Source of the DNA: Hofstenia miamia
Lineage: Eukaryota > Xenacoelomorpha > Acoela > Hofsteniidae
Assembly: GCA_900660155.1 (NCBI GenBank)
Contig: CABFPE010000410.1
Coordinates: forward strand, 634,605 to 698,604
Length of the DNA stretch: 64,000 nt
Reading direction: 5' to 3'
The notes under the pieces were generated by a model, which worked only from the letters and a program-made list of their open reading frames with translations, ran no database searches and was not told where the DNA came from. The translations under genes and the position numbers were made by a program. Position 1 is the first letter of the stretch, and the number at the start of each line of letters is the position of its first letter. Shown here piece by piece: positions 24,543 to 36,708 of this stretch.

Positions 24543-25848
24543 GTAATGTTATATACAATTGCTTGCAAATTCTATGTTGAAAAATCCTTGATTAGCAAAC
24601 TAGTGCCAAATTTGAATTAAATCTGTTCTGTGTCACACATTCTCTAACCCAAACATTTAGTAAAGAATTTCCAATTGGGATGTAAATAATTCTGACGTCA
24701 TCAATAAGAAAATGCACAAAGCTTCAAATTCATAAGTATTTTTTAATCTAAGGTTATTGAGGGTAATATATACCTGCATTATGAATAATTTAATTATCAC
24801 ACACATTAACGGTTAATCGCTATATACAATGGGAATTTTTTTGTAATAGGCTGGTCCAAAAACCGAAATTTTTCAGCTTTTCCTAAATTTATGCCTACAT
24901 GTAGCTTAATTCCAAAGATGTGCTGTTTCAAATAATAATGTGATTGCCATAAATTAGGTGTTCTTAACTAAGCTTTTCGTAAATTTGAAATTGAATTGAA
25001 TAATTGCATACTTTATGCGTATCCCTCTATCTTAATTTGTATTTTTAATAATTTTATATAGGTATTCATAAATCAGTACAAGAGATTTACAAGATGCATT
25101 GATATTGATCCGCACCACAACTATATTAGTCAAATTTAGCATTTGATACTCATGAGCAAATACTTGTAATAATTTAGAATAATAATGTTAAAGTGCAAAA
25201 TAAATATATTACAATAGAAATTTGCTAGCATTATAATATGTAGATATATTGCAATTTACTTATGGCGAACTAACTTTTTTTATTAGGAAAAAGCACCCTT
25301 TTTATCAAAGTGGTAACTTACGAACGTACTACAAGCTACATTTGAAATACGTTTCAATTTTTCAAAAATTTACTAATCAAAATCAATGTATATGTGTCTG
25401 GCTATGGAAACCCAAATCTAGTAGTATGCGGGCATATATTATGCAAGGGCTAACTTGTACATATCAAAATCATATTACATTGTGAAAATATTGTTTCAAC
25501 ACCAATGCGCTTGTACTAATGATTTCTTTGCTCTTATAGTGCTTTTGGGAGTGCAATATACTGTCAAAATTCGACTTCTTTTGGCTATTGCGAAGTCACT
25601 TTATGTCTTCCAAATTGAATTTATCTGATAAATAAAATGGGCTTTCAGTAAGTCATACAACGCCATGGACACATAATAAAGAGAATAGTGACTTGCCCCA
25701 TCAAATATTGCAGTCAAGCGTTCTTAGAACCTATTGGAAAAAGTGCTATTATGCCATTACATTTCTTACATCTTAAGAGCTAAGCACAGACATATATAAA
25801 ATAACAATCTAAGCAGTTATTTAAGAACAAAACTTTCCAATGATATTG

Positions 25849-25888
<40 letters not shown>

Positions 25889-26229
25889 AAAAATTCATCT
25901 GCGTCATTTTTTTATTTATTGCAATATATTGGATTAACAAATTTTGGGCAAAATACAAGATTTGTCATTTTACAACTTGGGAGGATGGGACCAAAACATT
26001 TCATTTAACTGGGACTAAATCTAAATTCTATGGGACCAATGACATTTTAGGTACGGATCTGCCTATCTTTGGCTCAATTTTGTTGTTGTCTTCTATATAT
26101 TCATTGTAATAGCCGAACATGAAAATTTATAATTTATTGTTTTTGAAATAATTTCAAGACGGGGTCAAAAAACACCCCAAACAACTTCTAGCTATTTTTT
26201 CTTCCGACTACTATTTTCAGTATACATTT

Positions 26230-26600
26230 ATTTTTAGAGGAAAAAGTCAAAAAATGATTTTTGCATGGATTGAATTTTAATGATACTTTCAAGTTCGTTT
26301 GCCTCAAATGCATTTTTGCTCTTCGTAATATCCAAGCTCAAGTATCATCGGTGTATTTGTAAATCGTTAATTGAACAATGATTTCGATATATCATTATCA
26401 TAGATTGCAATAAAATGGGCCCTAATACAGTTTCTTTGGGCACTCTGATATTCGTAATATCATAATCTGAGAAATTATGGATAATTTTTACTCTTTGTAT
26501 GGTCTTAAGAAGTTGCATTTCGCAAGAAGTTTAATCGAACCAGTTGTTCTAATAATCAGTTTGCATTGTTAATTGGTCGGAGAGTTTGGCTAAAAGCTAA
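26230..26600 (-). pseudogene. LINE RT fragment, minus strand
   Basis: On the minus strand an IRVPKETVLGPILLQS string (about 26400-26450) is a decayed GVPQGTVLGPILF motif; the following palm motif is shifted and damaged. Short and old. Confidence 0.55.
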
Positions 26601-27127
26601 GTTATCTACTTTTTCAGTTAAAAACTACATTTACTTTGTCTTGTGATTTTGACAGGTGACAGCTGCCTGGACTGTGAATAGTATTGAAATGTGAAATTTA
26701 CTAAAAAAAATAACCGATCAATTCTGAGAAAGGCATTTTGTAGAAAAAAAAAGCACATTACTGTGAAGTGTATGCCAGGAAAGCAACTATGTACTGTAGG
26801 TACACTGTTGTGAATTCATTTTTTTGTAATTGTTTTAAATTTAATTAGTTTTTGCATTGTAATATTGCAAATTTGTAAACAACCACAATTGCATGAATTC
26901 CACATTTCAGTAGTGAGTACTTAAAAATCTAGGATAATTTAACCTGTGGTATGTAGATTAATTTTTATTTGTTATATATTTTAATATTGTGTAGCGTTTT
27001 CCAAAAAAACAGTAATAGATTTTTTTGAATATATTATGAATATTTTTCTAAGTTTAAAATCAATTAATATTTAAGTTCTTCGAAAATATCTTTTCTAGAG
27101 TAAATTTAGAAGGATTGTACGCTTTCC

Positions 27128-28586
27128 CAGTGGTGTAGTGATAAAATTTTTACAAGGGGAGGGGGGCTCTTGCAAAGGTAAGCCATCCAGCATGTGGGCT
27201 AGTTACCAAAACATTATTGTTTCTGTAAATTGCAATTATGCTAATCTTATAAAAGTATTGTGAAAATTTATTCACTGTCATATTGTTAGCATTTGTGAGA
27301 TGGATATTAAGTCTGTGTGAGCAGAGATTTTCATGTGTTGAAAACTCTGTAGCAAACCTGGCTATGCCTACCAAACCTTAGGCCTGACATTTATAGTTTT
27401 GACAATTCAGCTTATTTTGGGACCATTTTATAGTCCTTGCCAAAAAGTGTCTCCAATGTTTCGGATGTTAGAAACTTATTAAAAGTTGCTCACTGAAAAT
27501 TTCAGTAGACTTTTGAAAAAAAAAGGATACCAATGTAGAATTTCAAAATTTAAATTTTATTTTTCATCACACTGTTCATAGCAATAAATCATTTTTATTG
27601 CGCATTTGCGGGAAGTTGTGGCACAAATTGATTAGCTCTTCCAAAAGGCGTATTTTTATTAAACACATATTTTTGAAGAATTAATTATGAGCGCATGTAA
27701 TGCACTTATTTTTTAAAATTCAAGCTGATTTTTCAAATGTTAATGAAATTTTTTAAGTGGCATAACATGTTTGATTTTCACCGATTGTTAATTCGCTTGC
27801 CATGCCTTGGCCTTATCCTTTGTATATCTTCCATGAATTTATCAAATTAATGTTTACTTGCTAAGACATCCGAATCCAAGGGACTTGGCTTAGCATTAAA
27901 ATATAGGCTAAAATTTTAGTGTCATTATCAATCCTAAGCAGCCTAATAATTTCTTGCACAATTTATAATAGCTTCTTATAACTCACGAAATAAAAAAGCA
28001 TCCAAAATTTAAAAGTACTACAAAATTGAAAAGTGTCACCTCATCTACATAAACAGAAACAGTTAAAGTACTTGATGATTGCATTTGCATTAGAGTTTCT
28101 GACACGTGCAAATTAAGTATTGAGGGATTTTTTCAAAAATCGGAATTTTCAAAAAAATAGGAAAAAGGTTCAATTTTTCAATCGCGTTTACACCAGTAAT
28201 TGTGTCAATATCTCACGATTTAAATAAATAGTGTATTTGCATAATTTTTATTTATTTATTTTAGTAAATAAATCTATTTACTACTACTAATACTACAAAT
28301 TTCCAAATAGATTTCGAGAAAATTGCTTGAAAATCTGAATAAACGGTTGATCCTTTTAAATCTACATCAGTCTGTTTAAAGTTAAGGTAAATTGAAATTC
28401 CTGATCCATTTTGTGAGTGTTAATTTTTCGTACAGGCTTGCTTTAAAATAGGAAAATTTATTGATATTTATATGAATTTATCAATTGAATTTAGCGTTTG
28501 ATCCTTACATACTTTGGAGGGCTGCACCTCAAATAATTTTTAATAAGGAGGGCTCAGCATCTCTGAGCCCCTCCACTACACCACTG
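27128..28586 (-). mobile_element. hAT-type DNA transposon remnant
   Basis: Both ends start CAGTGGTGTAGTG (inverted) and carry GGAGGG further in. The 8 bases outside are CGCTTTCC on the left and CGATTTCC on the right, matching at 7 of 8, as expected for a hAT target duplication. The length is 1,459 bp. The minus-strand frame 27150-27374 (CSHRLNIHLTNANNMTVNKF) may be the transposase C-terminal dimerisation part, but this is weak. The remainder is decayed. Confidence 0.8.
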
Positions 28587-28754
28587 CGATTTCCTTAGTT
28601 CAAATGTATTCCTCTTTTCGCAAACTTTGGAAATAGTTTATCACAAGGACATACTAAATCATACATTTACTATGTTCTTGATTTATCATTATTAGTTTTT
28701 TTATTTGTGGTTGATATTTAGATTATATGTTTATGCTTATTTATTTAGTCTTTA

Positions 28755-31348
28755 CAGGGTTGCATATGGAAATAGAAATTTCCATTCCACTTCCATAATC
28801 TGGAAATGGAAATTATTCTGTGGAATGTAATATAAGAGAAGTAATCCAAATTCATTAACAAGTGAAAATCAAACTGTAAACAACACCGTCAACAATAGGC
28901 GTTTTACGTTAACATGACCGTAAAGCAATTGCCTAATTTGAACTCGGAATAAATATGCATGTTTTTTACGCAAAGGTTTGCAGCATATTTAAGGGTTATT
29001 ATGACCTCACGTTGCAGCTGAATTCTACAAATAGCTTTATTGCGACGCATTTCAATTCTGTATATTTCAAACATATTTATGCATATAAACTTAGGCAGAC
29101 ATTTATTGAGATATTTAATTAATCGTTTGCATTAATAATTGTGAGAAACATAGTCTCTAATACGATTAAGTAGTTATGAATGAAAATTCGAAATCCCTAC
29201 AGTTTTAAGTATGTATATATCCAGCATGCTACATATTTGGAAAATTGCCATTTTTGCTTCTAAGAGCTCTAAATGAAACCAAATGAATATAGATATTGTA
29301 TGCATACAATTTTAATACGAGAAATATTTAATTTTTTGATAACATTAATGCTATTAAGTTTACCTTAATCTCAATCCATCTAATACTACAAAACTTGACG
29401 AACATATTTTATCAACAAGAATGCAGTGCCAAAAATGTCATAGGAAAATATTTGTATCAAAACTCGACAAAAAAGGCATCATTTAATGGTGCATTTGTAA
29501 GTTTTAAAGTTCAGTTGAATTTATTGCGCATTGCTACTTTTTCATAAATTTCATATTAAATTGAATAATTTCATGAATTCATATATTTCTTCTCTTCCTT
29601 TGATTTCATAACGCAAAATGTTTATTAGAATTATGCATTTATCTTGATTACAAAAAAAATTAACACCTTAAAATATCGTGTTAACTCAAAGAGTGCATTT
29701 CTAGTTTTTAAGCAATCTTACCCATATATGCATTGCTAACATCAATATTTTAAACAAAAATTTAGACATTTCAGTCATTAAAATTGTATGCATAAAATAT
29801 CTATAATAATTTGATTTGATTTAGTGCTCTAAGAGATGATAATCGCAATTTTCCATATATGTAGTACTGAATATATATATATATATATATATATAAATTT
29901 GAATGGGTACTTAGGTATATCGAATTTTTATTCATGACTACTTAATCACATTAGAGACTATATTTCTCAAAAATATAAATAGAATGGATTAATTAAATAG
30001 CTCAATAAATGTCTGCATAAATTTATATGCACAGATATGTTTGAAGGAATTTGCAGAATTGAAATGCGTCGCAAAGCTATTTGTAGTATTCAGCTGCAAA
30101 GTGACGTCATAATAACCACTAAATATACAGTAAACCTTTGCGTAAAAAACAAGTATTTAACGTAAATTCACCGTTAACAGTTATTCGAGTATTTATTCCG
30201 AGTGCAAGTTAGGCAATTGCTTTACGGTTATGTTAACGTAAAACGCCATTTGTTGGCGGTGTTGTTTACAGTTTGATTTTCACTTGTTAAGTTATTGAAT
30301 TTGGATCAAAATGTTTTATAATAGCCGAAATATGTTTGAATCATACAGAGTGTTGAGCACTTTCTGAAAAACAGGAAGAGATTTGTCCAAGCTATCAGAC
30401 TAGTCAGTCTTAAAATGTTCTTTCATTTGTGTAATTTCTACATGGATAAGATAATTTAAAGGAACGAATGGCGAATAAAACGTCAAAATTTTGTTAATGT
30501 AAACCATATTGACTAAATATTTGCTTCAGCACACTGTTACAGCTAAAGTAGTTCTAGTTTCTATGCCTAAACTAGTGTTCTGCAGCAAGGTAATTTTCTT
30601 ACCCATAGCGGTCATGCAAAATATGTATTTACTTAGAGAGCCATTAGCCGTAAGGCTTTGGACGTAGCCGACTGTTGGCTCTACGGTTTTAGCCGTGATT
30701 TTTTTGCCGTAGTCGGCGGTTTTTACTACTACAAAATGCGATTCAAAGATTCAAACATGCCCATACTTCGAACAATTAAAGAAAATCTTGAAAATGTTTA
30801 AGTTTTACAAACAACAATACAAATATAAATCATGGAAGCAAGTTGTCTATCACAATGTTAAAAATTTTTTAGGCGAGCAAATAACTAAAAGTTCATTAAC
30901 ATGGGCTGAAGTGAGCCGTTTCTTTTATCGGTAATAGTGCTTCCTCGTCCAATAAGCAAACTTTCACATCCACTGAAATAATTTTATTTGAAATATCTTT
31001 GGATGAGGTCAGGTTCAGAAGTATTCTAAAATTCTATTATGTGTGCCTTAACATCTCCAACAAATAATGGCACCTATTAGCACTGAATTGAAATTTGGGT
31101 TCACATTATCGGCAACCACTAGTGGGGTTATGGAGGACCACTCTGTCCCTAAAATTTATAAGGCTGGGCTTGTACACGACTAGGCCAAAACTAGTGGAAC
31201 TAGAACCAGTAAAATACTTGTCCTTCAAAACCATAATCACTAGTTTTAAAAGTCATGGAGAGTTATGTAAAATTATGGACATGTTTTTAAAATAGTTGCG
31301 GAAATGGAATCGAAATGGAAGACAATTTCATTTCCATATGCAAGTTTG
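28755..31348. mobile_element. Large inverted-repeat element (foldback or hAT-like)
   Basis: The outer ends CAGGGTTGCATATGGAAAT (28755) and the inverted CAAACTTGCATATGGAAAT (31348) match closely, with outside octamers AGTCTTTA and AATCTTTG agreeing at 6 of 8. Inside, two long arms of about 560 bp, 28842-29400 and 29745-30308, are inverted copies of each other with a loop of about 340 bp. The right side has about 0.95 kb of extra sequence (30340-31290) that the left lacks, probably a later insertion. No transposase is readable. Confidence 0.8.
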
Positions 31349-32703
31349 AATCTTTGAAATTTTTTTATAAAATGTAACCATTATTAAAGCACCCAATTCA
31401 GTTTAGAAGTTTAAAATGTCTATGATTATATAGTCTATCAAGAAACATTGTGTATTTCATTTGGACTTCTAGCTATTAATAACTTATAATTCTGGTAAGT
31501 AAAAGACATAGTTTTTATATAATAAATATTTTTAGGAGGAGAGTTTGCCTTAATGATTCAGGATTAAGCTAAGGCTACCTAAAACAATTGAAGTCAGCGA
31601 ATTTGAATATCATTAAATTATTTTAGATATGTTTTAATATAGATATTTTCTATCTGTTGCTCGAATACAATTACAGTCAAACGCGCATGCAACATTGGCT
31701 GTTTCAGATGCATCACAAAAAGTACCCGAGCAGAAAAGCCAGCTCATAAATAGTAGTGGAGCTTACCAGTGTAACAGTGGCAGATGCATTGCAAAAACTT
31801 AGAAAAATGCCTTGAGGACATCGGGAAAATGGCTAAGCACCACTACTAGATGCAAACATTGCTTCTAGTTCTAGCCGTGTTCGCATGACAACGATTCCTT
31901 TCCAAATCATGTTTTTTTGCAACTTATACTTTTAGAATAATTGACTAAAAGCAACCTAGTATCAGCAGCAGTTTGATTTTGATTAATGTTTGAATTGAAA
32001 TGATAATCTTTTGAGTTGTAATACATTCGTTTGCACCCCAATGGCTTACCGCAAAACGGTTTTAACAGGATCGTTAAAAATTAGAACTTGTTTGGTATAC
32101 CTACATCTATGCTTCGATGTTCATATTCAAGTAAACATGATGAAAAATGAAAATATATATTATTCATACGTGTCAAAATCAAATCGGTCTATACGTATGT
32201 GTCAATATCAAATTTATAGGGGAAGGTGAGGTAAAATGGGATAGTGGGTTAAAATAGGAAACTTCATTTGTAAGAAATTGGCGTGTTGCAGTTAACTGAA
32301 AATATGCTGTTTTGATATGAGCATCGAGTGTCTGTAAACAGCCAAACACGTTTCAGATTCCAGTGAGTGCTAACGGTGTAAGAAATTTTGAAGTTTTAGT
32401 GATGAAGAAGCATATAGCAGTTGTCAGCCATCTGTGAGAAAGTGAATATTCTTTGCTGTTTATAAGTTTCTCAATACATTAACTTTAGTGTGTAATCATC
32501 TTAGGAATATATTTTCTATGCTAAATGTGACAAAATGCTCATAATGTAGACGGTACTAGAATGGGGCAAAACGGGAAATTAACTTTTCCACATAGTTATC
32601 TGGAGAGCAGTGGATTAACTATGAGGCATACTTCTTATTCGCTCGCTCATACTTTGTGCGCAATGTACCAGAAAACAATGACCCTACATTTGTGAGATTT
32701 GTC

Positions 32704-34089
32704 CAGAGATCGAAATGGGTTGAGTAAATTGAAAAAGTTCCTAACCCAGCCCATTGTTTTTAGGCCCAGCTCAAACCAGCCCATCAATTTCAAATCTTTA
32801 GCCCATTTTGAGCCCATATTTAAAAAATGAAATTTAGTTCATTTTAAAAATAAATTTGGATGCCAATTTACCGGAAAAAGTGGGTTATGGATAAGTTCAA
32901 TCTAAAGTAAGTTTTCAGGATAATGATTCATTTCTCTATTCTACATTGGTGTCATTCACAACTAAAAACTGGATAAGTCAAAACATGTAAACATAATCTT
33001 ATTAATAGTAGGGTTTCTAAGTAATTCTATATTGGCTTACATTCGTGTATATCCATTACTTTATGTCAGAAGCATTTAGATTTTTTCGTGTTTCAACGAT
33101 GGCTAAAACATTGGCCCTTGCTTGTACATATAATAATGGGAAATTAATAAAAGCATTAATATATATTATTTTTTGCACATCAATTGACAGATTCGATACT
33201 GCCGACTGTGTCATTGCTCAGTCGGATGCGTCTATCTGATACTGTCAGTCCAGCACTGCTGTTGTTTCTTTCTGATTGGGCTGGGGATGCTTGAGACGAA
33301 CACAGCCACCTAGATACAATTGCTAGAGTACGGAACTCTTGTTCCAAGCAAGACCAATGTGACAACATGTCAAAATTTTTGTTAGTATGAATGTCTTTAT
33401 TTATCAGTTATAACAACAATAACTCATTAAATTTAATTTAGTTAATCAAAACATAACGGCACTGGTAAATATTTATTAAGAAGGAAAATGCAGTCTTGTG
33501 CGAAAAGAATGTCACATAAGAGCGTTAACAAAAAATTGAATTTTAGGCAAATAAATATAACAAAAACCGAAAAGTCTTGTTTGAAGTCACAAGAGGCGTC
33601 AACCTAGTACTTAATAGAGTACCCAGCGTTTTTTATAACACTTTCAATTTTCCTGTAATTAACTCAAAAAGTTTTTCTATATATTTATCTGGAATTTTGT
33701 AAAATTGCTCCTTAACTATTTTCCATAATTCGTCCAGATTTTCGCAGTTTTTTTGTTCTCTGACGCGTTCTTGCAGGTAGCTCAAGGCCTTGGGTAGCTC
33801 CATAAGTTTTCAATAATATTAAGGTCTGGGGACCTTGCACTTGCAGGCCAATCTGGGAGCAGCGCTATTACGTGATTTTGCATGAATTTCTTGACAATTT
33901 CGGAATTGTGACACGGTGCGTTGTCCTGCTGGAATATAGCGTTTTTGTCCAATATAGGCACTACCTGATGTTGGAGGATTCTGATGTATTGCTGACTGTC
34001 CATTGTATCTTGCACTCTGTATTTACATTTTAGGCCATTTTGGCCCATGACATATCGGCCCAACCCAGCCCAGCCCATTTTCATTTTTG
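32704..34089. mobile_element. hAT-type element containing a Tc1 relic
   Basis: A perfect 8-bp direct repeat GATTTGTC flanks it (32696-32703 and 34090-34097). The imperfect inverted ends are CAGAGATCGAAATGGGTTG and CAAAAATGAAAATGGGCTG, followed by CCCAGCCC-rich subterminal repeats. No hAT transposase remains. A Tc1-like transposase fragment sits inside. Confidence 0.75.
33600..34025 (-). pseudogene. Tc1-like transposase C-terminal half
   Basis: Minus strand: a string starting KYRVQDTMDSQQYI, then QQDNAPCHNS carrying the second catalytic Asp region, then LPDWPASARSPDLNIIENLW with the D34E-type third acidic residue. After a frameshift near 33795 the protein continues to a natural-looking C-terminus (ELPKALSYLQER..., ending near 33630). 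The N-terminal HTH half is absent. Tc1 transposases cut and paste DNA at TA sites; this fragment is inactive. Confidence 0.85.
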
Positions 34090-34097
34090 GATTTGTC

Positions 34098-34966
34098 TAC
34101 TATGGTAAGCATTTGTATGAACTGGTGTTCATGCTTCTAACTTTAACAAAATGTATTTAAATATATACTGCACGAGCGTACATGCACTCAATTATATCAG
34201 AGTAATGTGCAGATGATAAGATGCTATGTTATGTTTTTTCTGATAATGACTTCTTAAATACAAATAATGATTTTATATTTTCGTCCCATTTTGCCCCATC
34301 TATGAGGGGAAATGGAAAATTTGGAAAAAAATTCATTTCAAAAAATAATGTAGTCAAAAACAAACTGAAGTTAAATGCCTCTCTGATATGCAAATTTCGG
34401 GTGTTTCGAGGTTCGATAAAGGTATTTGTCAGTTCTAGAACATATCTTAGAACGTATCTTTAGAATATATCTTATATATATAAACTTGTTCAATATCATA
34501 TATCGTCAATAATATCTTTTTCTAATTTACCTAATATTCAATTTTGAGCAACTTTAACACAAATTTCACGTCTGTTAATAGGCTATGCTACCTTTTATCG
34601 CGCTAAATCACAATGAACACGATTTTTGACTTCATAAGAAAAGATAGATATTCCCGAATTCCTTTTTAGGGTTACGGATCATCCGTAGAAAAGCTTAGAC
34701 AAGTTTTTAGGTATTTTGTCAATTCGACTAATTGTATTAGAGTAGTATTAAATTTTTCATGAAATATGCAAAAATTACTTTTAATATTGTGAAAACTATT
34801 AATTTTGCTTCAGAAACTGTTTTTTGAGAATTTCAATTTTAAAACAAAACACGTTATCTATATAACATTTATTGCCACTGCAAGTTGTTTTAATTCTACC
34901 GCTAGCCACGGCAATTATGAAAAGCACTGCCACGGTGTTCTGTGGTATTACCACACCACACTCAAC
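34098..34966. other. AT-rich DNA before the scaffold gap
   Basis: No gene is recognisable. The last 95 bases before the gap are less AT-rich and contain CCACGGTGTTCTGTGGTATTACC-like short palindromic sequence that cannot be placed because the gap follows. Confidence 0.4.
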
Positions 34967-35966
34967 NNNNNNNNNNNNNNNNNNNNNNNNNNNNNNNNNN
35001 NNNNNNNNNNNNNNNNNNNNNNNNNNNNNNNNNNNNNNNNNNNNNNNNNNNNNNNNNNNNNNNNNNNNNNNNNNNNNNNNNNNNNNNNNNNNNNNNNNNN
35101 NNNNNNNNNNNNNNNNNNNNNNNNNNNNNNNNNNNNNNNNNNNNNNNNNNNNNNNNNNNNNNNNNNNNNNNNNNNNNNNNNNNNNNNNNNNNNNNNNNNN
35201 NNNNNNNNNNNNNNNNNNNNNNNNNNNNNNNNNNNNNNNNNNNNNNNNNNNNNNNNNNNNNNNNNNNNNNNNNNNNNNNNNNNNNNNNNNNNNNNNNNNN
35301 NNNNNNNNNNNNNNNNNNNNNNNNNNNNNNNNNNNNNNNNNNNNNNNNNNNNNNNNNNNNNNNNNNNNNNNNNNNNNNNNNNNNNNNNNNNNNNNNNNNN
35401 NNNNNNNNNNNNNNNNNNNNNNNNNNNNNNNNNNNNNNNNNNNNNNNNNNNNNNNNNNNNNNNNNNNNNNNNNNNNNNNNNNNNNNNNNNNNNNNNNNNN
35501 NNNNNNNNNNNNNNNNNNNNNNNNNNNNNNNNNNNNNNNNNNNNNNNNNNNNNNNNNNNNNNNNNNNNNNNNNNNNNNNNNNNNNNNNNNNNNNNNNNNN
35601 NNNNNNNNNNNNNNNNNNNNNNNNNNNNNNNNNNNNNNNNNNNNNNNNNNNNNNNNNNNNNNNNNNNNNNNNNNNNNNNNNNNNNNNNNNNNNNNNNNNN
35701 NNNNNNNNNNNNNNNNNNNNNNNNNNNNNNNNNNNNNNNNNNNNNNNNNNNNNNNNNNNNNNNNNNNNNNNNNNNNNNNNNNNNNNNNNNNNNNNNNNNN
35801 NNNNNNNNNNNNNNNNNNNNNNNNNNNNNNNNNNNNNNNNNNNNNNNNNNNNNNNNNNNNNNNNNNNNNNNNNNNNNNNNNNNNNNNNNNNNNNNNNNNN
35901 NNNNNNNNNNNNNNNNNNNNNNNNNNNNNNNNNNNNNNNNNNNNNNNNNNNNNNNNNNNNNNNNNN
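34967..35966. other. Scaffold gap (1,000 N)
   Basis: Exactly 1,000 unknown bases, so a nominal gap size. It lies inside the GPCR intron; the continuity of the intron across it depends on scaffolding. Confidence 0.97.
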
Positions 35967-36112
35967 ATATATATATATATATATAATATTATGACCCTTG
36001 CTAATTGCTCCTAAGACTCCCCTGTTCATGAGCAAACGATAGTAAATGCATTAATTACCTTACTTAATTACTTATATTCTAGACATTATACAATATATGA
36101 AAGTTAAACAGT

Positions 36113-36583
36113 CAGGCTTGTCCAGTGGGGGGAGATGCGTGGGGCATGATGGAGATCCCAATCAACCTCGCGGAGTGCGCTGGAGTGGAGTTGAAATCTC
36201 ACCCCATGGGATTCTTGGAGATTTGTGGGACTAGTGCTGTAACTCCAAACTGAATTATAGGGTGCTATTGTTTTTCAAAATTCAAACACCAATGATCATA
36301 GCCAATGATATTTACTTTATTAGTCAGAGAGTAATTATTACTATTATTACTGCTTCCCAAAATCAGAAGTCCTCCTTCTGCATCAAACTGAATTAGTAAA
36401 AAATGATCAACTTATCAAAAATTGATCTTCAAAATTCTAATTTCCTAAATGAAAAATAAAATTGGTTCTTCAACAGAATAAAAAGAGAGGTGGATAGAAG
36501 GGATTTTGAACCCCGGGGATCCCCACGAACTTTTTCATGGAATGGGAGAGTGGGGATCAAAATTCTGCCCATGGACGAGCCTG
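36113..36583. mobile_element. hAT MITE with perfect 8-bp target duplication
   Basis: 471 bp bounded by CAGGCTTGTCCAGTGGG and the inverted CAGGCTCGTCCATGGG. TAAACAGT occurs immediately outside both ends (36105-36112 and 36584-36591). The subterminal parts are GC-rich (GGGGATCCCC-like). It has no coding capacity and sits 125 bp before the acceptor of GPCR exon 2. Confidence 0.95.
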
Positions 36584-36708
36584 TAAACAGTTAGGTACTT
36601 CAAACATACAATTTCAGTTTCTGAGAATTCAGAAAATTTAATGAATTTAATAATTCTGAGATGATTATATAGTATCTTAAATATTAATATAACTCATTTG
36701 TTTCTTAG

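Larger units (their letters stand above)
9670..36708 (+). other. GPCR intron of about 27 kb, filled with transposons
   Basis: GT at 9670-9671 and AG at 36707-36708, both phase 0. The true length is uncertain because the intron contains the 1,000-N gap. Inserted elements are listed separately. The stretches 9670-10860, 14069-14845, 16654-17447, 20760-21470, 22247-22685, 23741-26230 and 31357-32690 show no gene and no element I can name. Confidence 0.75.

Noticed and set aside
32218..34310. GGTAAAATGGGA near 32230 and TCCCATTTTGCCCC near 34285 as ends of an outer transposon
   Set aside because: The match is short and the flanking bases do not form a target duplication; AT-rich context makes chance likely.
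34805..36035. Very long open frames on both strands
   Set aside because: They consist almost entirely of the 1,000-N gap and carry no information.
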